Below, piece after piece: positions 34,446-47,339 of a DNA stretch of 64,000 bases. Position numbers and translations under genes: made by a program. The stretch lies in NCBI RefSeq assembly GCF_003265705.1, contig NW_020312785.1:18442968-18506967 (forward strand), in the 5' to 3' direction. The notes under the pieces are model-generated. The model was not told where the DNA came from. It saw only the letters and a program-made list of their open reading frames with translations, and did no database searches. Numbering within the stretch: position 1 is the first letter of the stretch; each line of letters begins with the position of its first letter. This DNA is from Callorhinus ursinus (taxonomy: Eukaryota; Chordata; Mammalia; Carnivora; Otariidae).

Positions 34446-35645
34446 TGACATGTTACTTCCTCTAATACTAGATACTGATATCCTATATTTTTAGCGTATG
34501 ATCTTCTTATACTTTGGAGGACATAATTAGTCTTATGCGAACCTGTGGAATGAAAATTGTACTACTGTGTTTTTAAAACTGACAGGTCAGTAATGCTGTA
34601 GATACTGTACAGATAACAGAACAAACTATAATTGATAATGCAAGCATCAATGAGTGAATTAAAGCATCATTTAAAAGAAAGAACTCCAGGCTTCTGGCAC
34701 ATTGCAAAGACTGCGAATAAGAAAGAAGAGGATATTGTATGTTGATAAAATGGAGAATGATTTTATTTTCTACAAAAGTCATAGCAGGGATCTGCCTTTT
34801 CCTTTTTTTTTTTTTTTTTCCCAGTATACTCTGGACTGAGCAGTATCATGGTTCACCAATCTGCTGATTCCAGGTATCTTTAGTTTGGGTCTTTGTCAGC
34901 TGTCTCGGAGCTCTGAGCCTAGCTGCAGAAGAAGGGAGTTTACTCACCAGCACAGGTCTAATGGAGTATGTAGCAAGTCTATAGTGGACTCATAACTGTA
35001 ACACGAAGCCATGTAGGCTCCCTTGATCTCATTAATTTAGATATAAAAAGGAGACCAGAAAGATTTGTATGACTTTAGGCTTTCATTTTTCTATCAGACA
35101 CATTTCTATTAAAAGGACAAGACATAATTGAAGACAACAGGTACAGACTAACTTAGTAGGCAGTTTCTGTCTCCACGTTGTTCTATTCCTCCTCCCCAAA
35201 TGTGGCTTTGCTGTATTTTCTCATTAATACATTTTCTTTACAAATGCAGACTGCTTACCTTCTTACATCTTACAGGGCAATGAGAAAGAACAGAAAAGAA
35301 GGCAGAAGCCAAACTCTACTTTGAAATTCTACTCTGAACACCTACTCTTCAGACACTAAAACCTTTATGGTTTTATTGTAGTGCTGCCCTATTCATTTTG
35401 GCAGCTATTAGATATTGTGCAGGCTATATGAAACAATTCATCCTTTTAAACCCTTAAGCACAGCAATAAATCAAGGCAATAAGAGCAAGGGAACCTGATG
35501 GGCATGTGACTAGGTCGTGGCATAGAGAGGAAATTTAAGAACAACGGGACATCCATTTTGCCAAAAAGTATCTACTTCTTGCTGCTTCCAGAGTAGTCAA
35601 TCACTCACCATATTTCCACTTTCACCTGGAAATACTCCTTGGCAG
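34446..35645. other. Unique non-coding sequence
   Basis: Contains a poly-T run (34802-34819) and otherwise no recognised feature. Confidence 0.4.
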
Positions 35646-35649
35646 AAAA

Positions 35650-36530
35650 AACAAATCAAGCAAAAAGCTTCTGCCTAGCAAAAATAAACAATCAATAAAA
35701 TGAAAAGGCAATCTATGGAATGTGAGAAAATATCTGAAACCATGTGTTTAATAAGGGATTAATATCCAAAATATATAGGGAACTCTTACAATTTAATTTT
35801 AAAGTTAATCATCATAGAAATGCAAATCAAAACTGCAATGAGATATCACACCTGTTAGGATGGCTATTATAAAAAAAAGATAATAAATGTTGGTGAGATG
35901 TAGAGAAATTGGAACCCTTGTACTCTGTTGGTAAGGATGTTATAGCCACTGTAGAAAACAGTATGGAAAATCTTCAAAAAATAAAAAAATAAAAAATAGA
36001 ACTACCATATAATCTAACAATCCCACTTCTGGGTATATAGCCAAAATAATTGAAAACAGGATATTGAAGAGATATCTGTAACCTATTCTTCATTACACCA
36101 TTATTTACAATAGCCAAGAGATAGAAACAATCTAAATACCCATCAGCAAGTGAATGGATAAAGAAAATGTATATACATACAGTGGAATATCATTCAGGTT
36201 TAAAAAAGGAGGAAATCCTGCTATAGTTGATAACAATAGAGGGTATTATGGTAAGTGGAATAAGCCAAATACAGAAGGACAAATATTATATGATTCCAAT
36301 TACATGAAGTATCTAAAATAGCCAAACTCTTAAAAACAGTAGAATGGTGGTTGCCAGGGGCTGTGGGTAGGGGGAAATGGGGAATTGCTGTTCAGTGGGT
36401 ATAAAAAGTTTAAGTTATGCAAGATGAGTAAGTTCTAGAGATTGCTATACAACATTGTTGTTAACATCAGAGTTAACAACACTGAATTGTGCACTTAAAA
36501 TTTTGTCAAGAGGGCAAATCTCATGTTGTA
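35650..36530 (+). mobile_element. L1M ORF2 end and 3'UTR, forward
   Basis: Forward L1 phrases in order: 'ttaataagggattaatatcc', 'atgcaaatcaaaactgcaat', 'tgagatatcacacctgttag', 'atcccacttctgggtatata', 'caagtgaatggataaagaaa', 'gtggttgccaggggctgtgg' and 'attgtgcacttaaaattttg'. The reading frame is destroyed by stops. An ancient L1M copy without a visible target duplication. Confidence 0.88.
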
Positions 36531-38304
36531 TTATTACTGCAATTGAAAAGCATGAGGCTGAATCAACATTCTGAATCCAAAGTTAAAGTCAGCATTCTGA
36601 AACAAAATGGGGCTCACTCTGATGAAATTCTGGAGGCTGTTTACAGAGCAGGATTAAAGGAACCAACAGGAGATGTTCAGGTACCCAGGGACTTACACAG
36701 AGGGAGGCCATTACTGCTCAGGCCTGAAGAGGCAGGCAGGGGAAACTTACTGAAGTGGTGGAAGAATTAAAGACAAGGACAAGCCCTGTCTAGCATGACT
36801 GCAGTCATAAGAGAGACCATGGCTAAACCATGGAAATGACGTGAGAAGGGAACATGCAGAGAAATGCCCTGGGTACTGTCTGCTGATGTCCCCTCCACCC
36901 CCACCTTAGGGCCTACGCAGAAACGAGAGTGCAAGGTTATACCATGTATGGTATGAGCCATTAGGGCAAAGCATAGGACTGTGAAGGGCAAACTATGAAC
37001 CTGGAGGGAGCAAAACCAGTACAGAGAGTGAAGAAGGAAGTGATGGTGTTTTAAAATATTCCTTACACTGCTGTGTTACAGTGGGCAGATACACAGACCT
37101 CATGAGGAACATAGGCTTAAGAGTTTCCTTCATTTTTCTTTCCTATTTTATACTTGTCTCCATGTGGTAACTACATTTTATTTTCAGTTAACGCTATGAT
37201 TTGAAAGAAGTCCATGTTGTCATGAAACATTTCAGTGTTCTTCATTATTCTTTGATGAAAAAAAACATGTAGATGAATCCTTGAAACATTTAATCTGATG
37301 CTATTGGTATTCAGTCTATGAGAAAATTTTCAAGGGCTGAAAGGTATGTCCTCAACAAAATAACCATGCAGGGTATTTAGTTCCAAGAATTCTACCTGTC
37401 TTACAACTGAAGCGTGCAGAGATTTGTTTGGAAACCTGATTCTCTTTAGGTATTCTCCCTTTAAAATTTAAGAGCAATTGTGTAGGTCATTAATATGATA
37501 TTAATGATGAAGGGAGCAAGTCATTCATTTCTCCTAAGGAGGACTATTTTGTGTTTGGTTGTTTTGAACAAAAAGGTGGGAATATAGATGAGGTATTTTT
37601 GAGAAAGTTAAATTTCAGATATCAAATGTTATTTTACTCTTAGTTTTAAAGATACTAGTATAAGAAATGCTTCAGGAACTTTATAGCAATTATGAAATGC
37701 TTCCTTTCACATACTCATAGCTATCAGTGTGTGTGGGGGGGAGAATTTTTAATAGAAGTTTATTTCATAGAAGAAAAATTTTAATACTTGATTATTTAAC
37801 TGAATATAAAATATAACTATTAAAATTTCAGCTTCATTTTCAAGCATTAAGCATTCAAGCTTTTTTTTTGATCAAGCAAATCCCAGCTTATTTGACTGAA
37901 ATAAAAGAATACAACATTGAAACTCTACTCTTAGTAGAGTCTCAGAAGGATGAAATGAGAGAATAGTTATAGATCTTGTAGTTTAGGTTGGGTGTTTTTT
38001 TATTACAGTTATTCTTCCTATTTTAAAATTTTCTATTTTGAGTACTAATTAGCTCCATAAATCTTCAATTATTGAGTTTGAGCTGTGAGACAGAAAATTG
38101 AGTATGTTAAGAAAAAGACAGTAGCCATTAGTGTTCCAGAAGGAAACAGATTGCACACTAAAAATGGGATAATAGAAATGAAGCAATATTGGGAAGACTT
38201 TATCACCACTCCTGAGACGAATGGGATGAGGAGAGGGAGCAGTTATTGAAAGCCTATGAGAGTGATAATTTTAGGCAAGGTACATCTGCCAAGAAATACC
38301 TTTT
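36531..38304. other. Non-coding stretch with an unexplained segment
   Basis: Positions about 36540-37060 are richer in G+C and purines than their surroundings and contain a 93-codon frame (36489-36770) that starts within the L1M end. I cannot assign them to a known repeat or gene. The rest is AT-rich unique sequence. Confidence 0.4.
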
Positions 38305-38472
38305 TTTTTTAAGATTTTATTTATTTATTTGACAAAGAGAGCACAAGTAGGCAGAGAGGCAGGCAGAGGGAGAGGGAGAAACAGGCTCCCCGCTGAGCAG
38401 GGAGCCTAATGTGGGGCTCGATCCCAGGCCCTTAAGGCAGACGCTTAACCGACTGAGCCACCCAGGTGCCCC
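38305..38472 (-). mobile_element. Carnivore SINE with small internal deletion
   Basis: Reverse SINEC. Between 'gctcgatcccaggccct' and 'taaggcagacgcttaaccga' the usual 'gggatcatgacctgagccg' is missing. Target duplication aagaaatacctttt (38291-38304) and aagaaatgcctttt (38473-38486), one mismatch. Confidence 0.95.
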
Positions 38473-38486
38473 AAGAAATGCCTTTT

Positions 38487-39171
38487 AATTAGAGGAACAC
38501 AGCTTCTGCTAACTCTTAGCCAAACAGGGAGGGAGCTAGGAGAATAAATACTCCTACTTCTCTCTCCTTTCATTTCCCTTTTCTCCCATAGTTGAACCAA
38601 CTGGAAGCACAAAGTAAAAGAGCCGGAATGATGTGATCTATAGAGATCATCTGGGCATAGAATAGGGTAAAAAAAAGAAAAGCTGGAAAAGTACAGAAAA
38701 TTGATCAAAAAAAAAAAAGAAAAACTGCTCTAGAGGGGAGAAATAAAAAATATGCAGCACAAGATGCATGCTTGGAAGCAAAGGGACTCTATGGTTCTGA
38801 TAATATCTGCTAGAGTCTCTGCATGAGGATATATCTCAGAATGGAGCTGACCACCAATATTTAAAATAAGGCAAGGCAGTAAGGACTAAATACATTTTTT
38901 AATTCGGTTCAGCCAGAGTTTCAAAGTTTTATCTTTGGCTCTACATTGAAGAGAGCTACAGTTTCCCATAGATAATTATTACTTCATAAAAAAAATAGAA
39001 ACAGGATAAAGGATAGTGGTCACCATAGGTTAATGCTCTGTTAGAAACAGCGGGGCAGCAGAGCTGTAAGTCAATCTCAAATATTACTTTTGCAGTGTAA
39101 TTGCCAGCAGGGCTTCAGAAATTTAGACCAAGTAGTGTTTGGAGAAGGCTTCATTAGAAAAAAATGATGGA
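38487..39171. other. Unique non-coding sequence
   Basis: No gene or repeat recognised between two SINEs. Confidence 0.4.
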
Positions 39172-39350
39172 TGGACACCTGGGTGGCTCAGTCAGTTAAG
39201 CATCTGCCTTCGGCTCAGGTCATGATCCCAGGGTCCTGGGATCGAGCTCTGAGTCACGGTCCCTGCTGAGCGGGCAGTCTGCTTCTCCCTCTGCCCCTCC
39301 CCTCACTTGTGCTCTCTCTCTCTCTCTAAAATAAATAATAAAATATTTTT
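39172..39350 (+). mobile_element. Carnivore SINE
   Basis: Forward SINEC: head 'cacctgggtggctcagtcag', 'cggctcaggtcatgatccca', tail 'aaataaataataaaat'. Target duplication aaaaaatgatgg flanks it (ends at about 39170 and begins at 39351). Confidence 0.96.
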
Positions 39351-39363
39351 AAAAAATGATGGA

Positions 39364-40224
39364 AAAGGAATACCACCAAGAAAAGATGTCAAGGAAAGAA
39401 ATTAGGAAAATATTTTAAGAAGAGTCTGAAAACAAAGCAATCCTTGATTCAGATCAACTACAAATGAAGTGTCAATATAAATAATCAACCCATTTCTATT
39501 GCTATTATTTATATTTCTGTTCAAGGAACCCCTGACATTTTGGGTTGTATAACTTTGTGTTGGTGTGTGTGTGTGCGCACGCATTCATGGGTGTAACTAT
39601 CATCTAGAACATGGAATAGTTCCTATCATCAGGCAATAACTAGCCATTAGTTTATGTCATTTAAGTAAAACTTTTTATCTTCATACAGACCAATGCAATG
39701 TGAAAATATCAAGTTCAGTCAAGCAGCTGTGAAAATTCCACACCCTCATTTTGTAATTCAAGTACTGTATCTTATGGGCAAGAAATAACAACTGTGATGA
39801 ACCAAAAATTTTTCAGTTTTCAGTGTTGGGAATGCCCAAGAAAAAAAGAAGAGTCTATCTTGAAGCTACAAATAGAGCTTGAAGCTCTTTATTATAAAAT
39901 AAACAGCCAAAGTGGTTGGTACAGAAAAAGATAATAAATGTTTTTGGAATTCAGAAGAAGCACGGAAAATTCGAGTCAACGGAAGAGCCTGGGGAAGGAG
40001 TTAGAGAGGTAGCAGATCATGACCCAAATGTTAAGTTGTGTGAAGGTTTGGAGTGCATTGGGTGTGGGTACCTGGAATTTTAAGGCAGTCCAGGAGAGTG
40101 CTCTCAATATAGCAATCTTAAGTTACCTTGGATTTTCAGTGGGGGCTATCTATGCCAAAAGCACTTATGTAGGAGGGGTGGTCTGCAGGAAAAAGGTGGA
40201 GGGTTATAGGATTGTTCCCAGGCT
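39364..40224. other. Unique non-coding sequence
   Basis: Only a short tg run (about 39558-39576) was noted. No exon recognised. Confidence 0.4.
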
Positions 40225-40385
40225 TTACCTTGAACTCAGACTTTCACATATTATTACCATTCCCTCCTAAGTGGAAATAAGAAGGCCTGTTCTAGGACGT
40301 TGTTGAAAGGAGTAAATAAATTAACACACATGCAAGCCATTAGCATAATGCTTGGCATCTCGACCAGCAAACATTAGTTATGGAA
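40225..40385 (+). mobile_element. MIR SINE fragment
   Basis: 'gaaaggagtaaataaattaa', 'cacacatgcaagccattagc', 'ataatgcttggcatctcgac' and 'gcaaacattagttatgg' match the 3' half of forward MIR (gtaaagcacttagcacagtgcctggcac, aataaatgttagctat). Confidence 0.6.
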
Positions 40386-41607
40386 CTCTTTTCTTTGGGA
40401 CTGAGATCAGGTGGCTGATGGTAGGTGGTAAAAAAGAAGTCCCAGACTTGGGCAAAGGATACTGATAGTAAAGTTTTTGTGAAGACACTAATGGACAATT
40501 TCTGCTCCTGCTGGGGATCTCTGTAAACTCCATAGAAAGGGAAAAAGTGACTGGCTACAGTTTTAATTTGGAAAGGTTCCAAATGTAATGGAGGAGCCTA
40601 GCCTGTGATTTGGAATTTACTTAATGCCTGCTGCATTTTATGTTCATCCCTCAGCAGTTTACTTTTCCTTGCTCACTTTCTAAGAGGGTATCATAGACGA
40701 ATTCAGAAGCTGAGAACTGGAATTTTATCTCACATTTGGCACGTCCCTGTGACAGCTCAGAATTTCTTTCATCTCTTGTGTCAATGGCTAAAGATGGTTT
40801 GACTTAGGTGTAAACTCAAAGGAACAGTCCACCATGACTGTTTTATCCCAATTGTTGGCTACCCCAGGTAAAAGAAAGAAGGATGGGACACAGAGGCATT
40901 GGTGACAGAAGCATATGGAACTATACAGAACAAGGGGAATGAAGAAGATGGGAGAAGACCCAGATTCCGGTGTGAGAGTCTTCTGCGCACATTACCATTT
41001 AGGAAAAGAGAGCCAGCAGGAAGTGTCCAAAATAAGCGAATGAAATCATTTAACTAGAGTATCCATCCTCAGAAATATAGTTGTTTTTATGTCTTGTTTT
41101 TGTTTTTGTCTTGTGTTTTCTGTAAGGGCCACAATTATATGAGTGCACAATTTATTCTGGAGAATTACAATGCTTCTCAAATCTAGTTCTGGCTAATAAT
41201 TTCTGTCAGATTTCAGCTTCTGCTTTTCCTTTACTGCTCTAAGCTTTTCATTGCTCTCCCATTTTCCTTCCTTTGCCTAAAGTTCCTTGTCAGGTAGAAA
41301 GCCCCTTTGTCCCCTCGTCCAACCACCTTACAGTCTGTTCCTTCCTGCTCCCCTCTACCCTCCTGTCTTTTCTTCCTTATTCTGTAAACCATTCTTTTTT
41401 CTTCTAATTGTTAATAGATCATTTGCTAATTCTGGAATATGCCTGTGTTTAATTGGTCATCAAATATCCTTTAGTCAATGCTCAGGAATATGTCTAAATA
41501 AATTCTCTTTTTTGCTTGTCTTCCCTTTCCAAAAATTATTCTCATCTTTTTAATTGTTTTCATTCACATTCCAGCCAGTCACTAAACCTATTTCTGAATA
41601 TTATTTT
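40386..41607. other. Unique non-coding sequence
   Basis: No repeat or gene recognised. The frames at 40340-40582, 40605-40802 and 41287-41553 lack recognisable motifs. Confidence 0.4.
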
Positions 41608-41797
41608 TTTAAGATTTTATTTATTTATTTGACAGAGAGAGTGCATGAGAGAGCACAAGCAGGGAGTGCAGAGGGGGTGGGAGAAGCAAGCTCCCCGCTG
41701 AGCAGGAGGCTTATGGGGGGCTCGATCCCAGGACCTTGGGATCAAGACCTGAGCTGAAGGCAGACACTTAACTATCTGAGCCACCCAGGCATCCCAA
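41608..41797 (-). mobile_element. Carnivore SINE
   Basis: Full reverse SINEC with 'gggggctcgatcccaggacc' and head 'tgagccacccaggcatccc'. Perfect 17-bp target duplication tttctgaatattatttt at 41591-41607 and 41798-41814. Confidence 0.97.
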
Positions 41798-42154
41798 TTT
41801 TCTGAATATTATTTTCTAATATTCTCTGAGGGATAAGAGTGTTTGTTTTCAGCCATTTTGAATAAAGGTCATTGTTCTTTCCTTAAGATATCAATGTTAG
41901 GAAGACTGCTTTTAATGTCCGTATTTGTTGGCTTAGATTGGTGGTGATATTAAATCCTCATTATCAAACCCATGTGTAAAATGTGAGATATCTATATACT
42001 TGTCAAAACATGAGATTTCTTTAAAGTGTTAAAGGCATCACCTTCTTTTTTTTTTTTAACAGTTGTGGCTTAAAAATTATAATTCATTTTATGTAAGAAA
42101 TAATAAGAGAATTTAGTCAAAGGCATTCTCTTGGAAGTAATGAATTCTAGACAG

Positions 42155-42310
42155 ATCAACATGGATCCTTATTCCAGATCTGTCATTGTGCAAATAATTT
42201 CACATGTCTTCATTTCTGTAAAATGGGTATGCTAATGCCGTCTCCTTCCATGTTGCAATGTTTAATTAATGATTATGTTGCTTTTGCATAAAGTGCATTC
42301 ATATATTATT
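42155..42310 (+). mobile_element. MIR SINE fragment
   Basis: 'tgtcattgtgcaaataattt', 'cttcatttctgtaaaatggg', 'tatgctaatgccgtctcctt' and 'tgcataaagtgcattc' correspond to forward MIR. It is the last recognised repeat before a repeat-poor block. Confidence 0.6.
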
Positions 42311-42330
42311 AGGTTAATAGTGTGCATTCT

Positions 42331-42355
42331 CAATGTACTTTAATAAAGTACATTG
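42331..42355. repeat. Palindrome, 12-bp arms, 1-nt spacer
   Basis: caatgtacttta (42331-42342), a, taaagtacattg (42344-42355). All twelve pairs are perfect. Confidence 0.9.
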
Positions 42356-43619
42356 GGAGCTAATTAAAAGGAATGTAATTTGTGCTTTTGGGAAGAAAAG
42401 TGTTACCGAAGTGTAAATTAGGGAGGGAAGTGGCAGTTAAATCTATACAACATGTCTATTACCACACATTTGAGGCTTAACTCTAATTACAGATAGGACA
42501 TGTGAGCAAACAGCATCTGGGAGACTTCCACTCATTTCAGAAGGTCCTTCTTCACTTGCATGAAAGAAGGCTATTCATTTAATAACCAAGATTATTAATA
42601 AGCCACTTTCTGCTCTAAACAAAAGGTTAGAGGGAAAAGACCTCTTTCAGAATCAACATATTGGCCGTATTTATTATTCTCTTTTGGAGACAGTATCTGC
42701 CCAACAAGTGTCACGAGAAAGGAGTTTATTATTCAGTCCTTTAGACAGAGGACGGCATTTTTGTGGATTGATAAACTCTACCCGGAAAGGGCATTTACAC
42801 CTGATGGAAGAAGAAAATTCTGTAGACAGATTTGTGCCTGTCTTCAAACCTTTCAACCATCTGAATAACCCCTGAGGTTAAATAGCTGGTAGACATCTGT
42901 AGGCAGAAGTAAGAGAAATGAGATCATCAAGGAACGGTATCGTGCTTACAACATGTGGCCAAATGAGTGGCTCTTCACCATCTGTTATTTGTGTGTGTAT
43001 TTTATTATGTAAATGTTCGTACACACTGCATTCTAAACAAAGGAACATTACTTCCACTTTGTTGGTGCTGCCAAGCTTGCGTATGTGTCCTGGAAAAAGA
43101 AAGTGGCAGACAGAAAATTCAGGGTTCATCTAGCCACTGTGTCCCCACTCCTTTCACCAAGAGGGTGAGAGACTCTAAGTAGGTTGGATTCCTTTTCTAC
43201 ATCCTGTTAACAAATACAAAGCTTGACTGTGAATGGAAAACAATGTCTTAAATACTACAGTTATGGTGTAAAGCTTCTTTTGCTGGGGTCCACAGGAAAA
43301 AGATACTGGAAGCTGGGATGCCCTGGGATGGTTCCAGTGTACACTAGTGATAAATCCAAGCTAGAAAATAAATTTGGACCGAGAAAACAGGCTCTGTTCA
43401 ATTTTCTCTCATCTGTTTAATTCCTGGCACATATCTCTGGGTCATGGGAAGGTTCTGGTGGGCGGCTGTCATTGTCTCCCCCAAAACAAGAGGGGTGTGT
43501 GTATGCATGTTTGGGAGGAATGAAAGTGAGGAGGTTTGGGTGACACATACTCTGGCTTAAATTTTCATAAAATTACCAATTTAAATTGAAATGTAATTAT
43601 CCTAACTGGCATCTTTTTG
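42356..43619. other. Repeat-poor sequence, left part
   Basis: No SINE or L1. Several frames of 60-83 codons overlap on both strands (42674-43129), so none is persuasive. Not recognised as a gene. Confidence 0.4.
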
Positions 43620-44067
43620 GCAGCAGCTTAAAAAAAAATCCCTCGGCTTTACTGTACCAAGCAAAAGCCCAGAGGAGTCCTGACACTGGCCTTTAATCAA
43701 AAGCTGAAAAGACACAAAAGCTTTCAGATAATCTATGCCAAGCTATCTTGGACAGCACGGAATTGCCTGGAGCACCCTTCTGGTGGCATTTAAAACACCT
43801 GGTGCCCTTAGAAAAAAAAAATACATCTGCGTCTGCAATTTCTCCTTCTGTAATTCCCCTCAAATCTCTCTATCTCAACCCATTCTCCTGTCTTTATAAG
43901 TAGGGATGCTACAGTGACAGTAAAATAAAGCAATTTTATTTACCGAGAGAATGACACTTGTCATTGGCTATGCCTGGAGGTGACAGACTCAGGTGCCCAT
44001 CTGCACAAACATTTCCTCACTGTTTATTTCATGTGGTTTAATATAATTAAACTATCATTGTGCTCAT

Positions 44068-44076
44068 TGAGTCAGC
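44068..44076 (+). promoter_or_regulatory. AP-1/MAF-type motif
   Basis: TGAGTCAGC combines the AP-1 core TGAGTCA with the GC extension of MAF recognition elements. A single motif match could be chance. Confidence 0.3.
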
Positions 44077-44126
44077 TCAAATTTTAATTTGATAATTGGG
44101 GAAAAGGTGTGCATTTGAAATGGAGG

Positions 44127-44136
44127 CAATTAATTG
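44127..44136. promoter_or_regulatory. Palindromic homeodomain-type site
   Basis: caattaattg is its own reverse complement and contains overlapping ATTA/TAAT cores, in a stretch with several other TAAT/ATTA sites (44044, 44084, 44092). Confidence 0.3.
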
Positions 44137-45240
44137 ACACTCTAAATGCACTGGAACAGAAATAATTTAAGTTACACCATACTTAGTGGTGACTTATACT
44201 GTTGTGTTTATGCAGATTCTTTTATGTAGCTCCTGTCATTAATGGACAGAGGTAAATAACGCTACTCAGCCTAAGTCCTTTCGAAACAGGCCATCTAATT
44301 CTGCAGTTGGGACAAATTTTTGCCGTGACAAACAGTCCCATTCATTTTGTAGTCATTGGCTTTTCTAAAATAAAGACATTCTAACTTGAACAACAGTCTA
44401 GTCATTCATAACTAGTCTCACATATATGCAACATAATTATGCAGATTGTCACATAATTTTGTCAATAGACAGTCTGATCCTCACCGGAACAAACATCTTG
44501 CACAAAGAAATAATGAGAATGACAAAGACACAATTTCTCAACTTATAATACCTATCTTTCCCATGATTTGAATAAAAGGAAGGGACATAACTGGTTCTTA
44601 TTTATTTAATTTTTATCCAATACCAGTTTTACTTTAATTTGCTTCAAGGGAATTTATATATTTTGATGAACTTACTGAAACTTAAGAAGGAAACATATTT
44701 ATGGATAAAGCAAATTTTTTTTGTGTTAATTATCTTCCATCTGGAAACAAATATGCTTTCATATTTTTTAAGAATCAAGAACAAAAGCTAGTTTGTTTTA
44801 ACAACTTACAAAATCTTCCTCATTTTTACTGGAGCTCTTTTATTGACAGAGCCTGAATAAATACTTTTAATCAAAACTGAAGCAAGTTCAATTTTGCAAA
44901 ATGCTAACCACCACAAATTATACCTGCAGTAAATAATATTATTTAATAAGAATTATTAGTTGTTTCTACATATGCCCTGAGACGATTTGTTCTTAATATA
45001 AAGGACTGGAGCAGCCGCTCTGCCTTTTAGATGAAAGCTTATGCTCTTGCTTCAATCTATTATTCAATATTTTTAATATTCAGTGTAACCATGGATGAAC
45101 CTAGGAAAGTTTTGGCAGGTCATTTCAGTTAAGCAACCACACTCTTTTTATTAAAGCTGGAAACCTCATTAAAATAGGCTCTGTGAAGATTTTGTAAACT
45201 CCAGCTTCAAATCAAGGTTGGCAATAAATGTTCCAAAAAA

Positions 45241-47339
45241 TCTTTTTATATAAATGTGATTCTTTTGGCACTTGAAAGTTTCTGAAAGCAAAAGTTAAAA
45301 AGCAGAAAAAAGAAGAAACAAAGAAAACAAACAAATAACACATGAAATGCACACACATAACGCACGTACTTGTGTACATTAAGTGTCAGTGATGGGTGAC
45401 TCCAAAACAAATCTATTTCTCATATCTTGTTTTTTTAATATCTATTTTCAGACAAAATTCTCTGAAAATATCTTTGCTATATCAGCTAATATAATAGTTA
45501 TAAAGAAAGGAAGACACTATCTTAAACATAACCTTTGGCCGTAACCAAGCCCAATTGAAGTCTTCTGAAAGACCAGAGTTTTAAGGCTGGGAGGGAGCTG
45601 ATAGATAACTGATCTGATAACTAACTCAGTAACAGCAACAGATTATGGTCCAGAGATTAAAGACTGTAAACTCAACAACTGGTTTGTGATGGGACCAGGG
45701 TCATAACACAGATCTTCTCCAGACTCTCAGAGGAATGCTTATTCTGTGGGACGTTGTTCGTAATTTCAATATGCCTGCTTGAAATGTTTTCAATTTGACA
45801 CAGTCTGACATCTAGATGAGTAGTAGATCCACTCATGATTAGGACAATTTTTATTATTTATTTACTTATGTGCACAAAAACCAAATTTCACAAATCTGCT
45901 TCCTAAAATATCCTAATTTTCATTAACCCCTTAAACATAAAGAACATTGATGCAGTGGAGCATATATTCTTTAAAATTTCAATTCAACAGTAATCCTTTT
46001 TCCTAGTCTATGTTGTTTGTTCACTAAAGAAAGATTCTTCTCTTTTTCTCCAGAATTTTCTTCCCAGTATTGAGAACATTTTTTGAAAGTTTATTAATCA
46101 CAAAGAAATACTATTTAGGTAGGTGAAAATATTAAATCCTTAACTCACAAATAATAGCTAGGTAATTAATAGGTAATTTTCCTTTGGTTCAGGCTCAATA
46201 TCTCATTAAAATAATTCTTCTTTTTAAAAGTGGGGTATCAAGTCAAGTGATCAATATGTTCTGTTAATGCTAATTTAAGTGGCAAAGGCCGTTGCTCATG
46301 AAGGAAACCCCAAATTCCTCAATTTGATTTTAGTTCAGCTCAACAGAATTAGTATCTAGCTCTGGTCTGGGTTTTTAGGGAAAAAAAAATTGCTCATCTC
46401 AGATGAGTTGAGCAATTTATGTATATACACAAAATCTGCCACAACATTCAAGAAAGGTACAAGATACATATAAAAGGGGTTATATGTGCCATGCCTATTG
46501 TTATGGGTATTAAACTGATACTATATTCTTATCTGTGGAATAACTCAATATGTTTTGCATTACAATATTTTTTTCAGTCTATCAAAATAAGTTGTGTGAG
46601 GAATGCGGCTTCTGGGTCTGTTAAATAAATACTTTTTCTGAGACCACTATTTACCAAGGACACTATCAGTTGAATAAAGTAGTGAGTTTATGCGAGGAAC
46701 CTACAGTCTACGGTTTTAACTGGGATAGGGTGAAAAACTAAGAGCTGCGTCACTCATCTGGTGTGGGGATAATTGAGGAAGGTATTTTTGAGTTGTGAGA
46801 ATATTTGGAAATGAGCTGAGGAGTAGATAGAAATGAGTTAATATAAATTCAGTGCCTAGATCAAGACATAAAGTTATCAGACAAGTCAAAAATTACGTGT
46901 GGATAGCAGTAATTGTTGCATGTTACCTACTGTTACCGTATTTCTCAATTTGGGGGATTTTTTTTTTTCTAAAACTGGAACACGTGGCGGTTTCTCAGAA
47001 ATCCTAACCTTGTTTACCAAATTATTTCTTCCCTTTAGTAAAAAAGTAAAATTGATACATTCAGCAAATTGCGATCCTGATTTTCAGTGTTATAAATAAC
47101 CCAAACGTAAGTTGGAAGAACTCACTGTGGCCACTAAAAGGTAACTGGCACTCATGGAAACATTCCCCTAATTTTCAAAACCTTGACATTAAAACAGCAG
47201 CTTCTACTTAGTTACCCTATCTTCTCTCTCTGCGTATTAACATTGGCCTGCTGTTTTACAGGCTTTCCAAGTGTGCAGCAAATTTGTCTGAGTTTGCAGT
47301 TTTGTTTTAATATATTCCTGGAAATTTTATCTTCAGCAG
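45241..47339. other. Repeat-poor sequence, middle part
   Basis: No SINE or L1. Positions about 45575-45700 faintly resemble an old MIR-like fragment ('aaggctgggagggagctgat', 'gatgggaccagggtcataac'). No exon recognised. Confidence 0.35.

Larger units (their letters stand above)
43620..45240. other. Candidate conserved non-coding block
   Basis: About 1.6 kb without recognisable transposon sequence, rich in TAAT-type and other short motifs, for example taatta at 44044-44049, TGAGTCAGC at 44068-44076 and caattaattg at 44127-44136. No ORF of interest. The texture resembles vertebrate developmental enhancers, but this is inference from composition only. Confidence 0.35.

Noticed and set aside
34802..34819. 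Poly-T tract as the tail of a reverse processed pseudogene
   Set aside because: No gene-like sequence follows to its right and no target duplication is visible.
42674..43182. Cluster of overlapping 60-83 codon frames as an exon cluster
   Set aside because: Frames overlap on both strands and in several phases. None has a recognisable protein motif or coherent splice structure.
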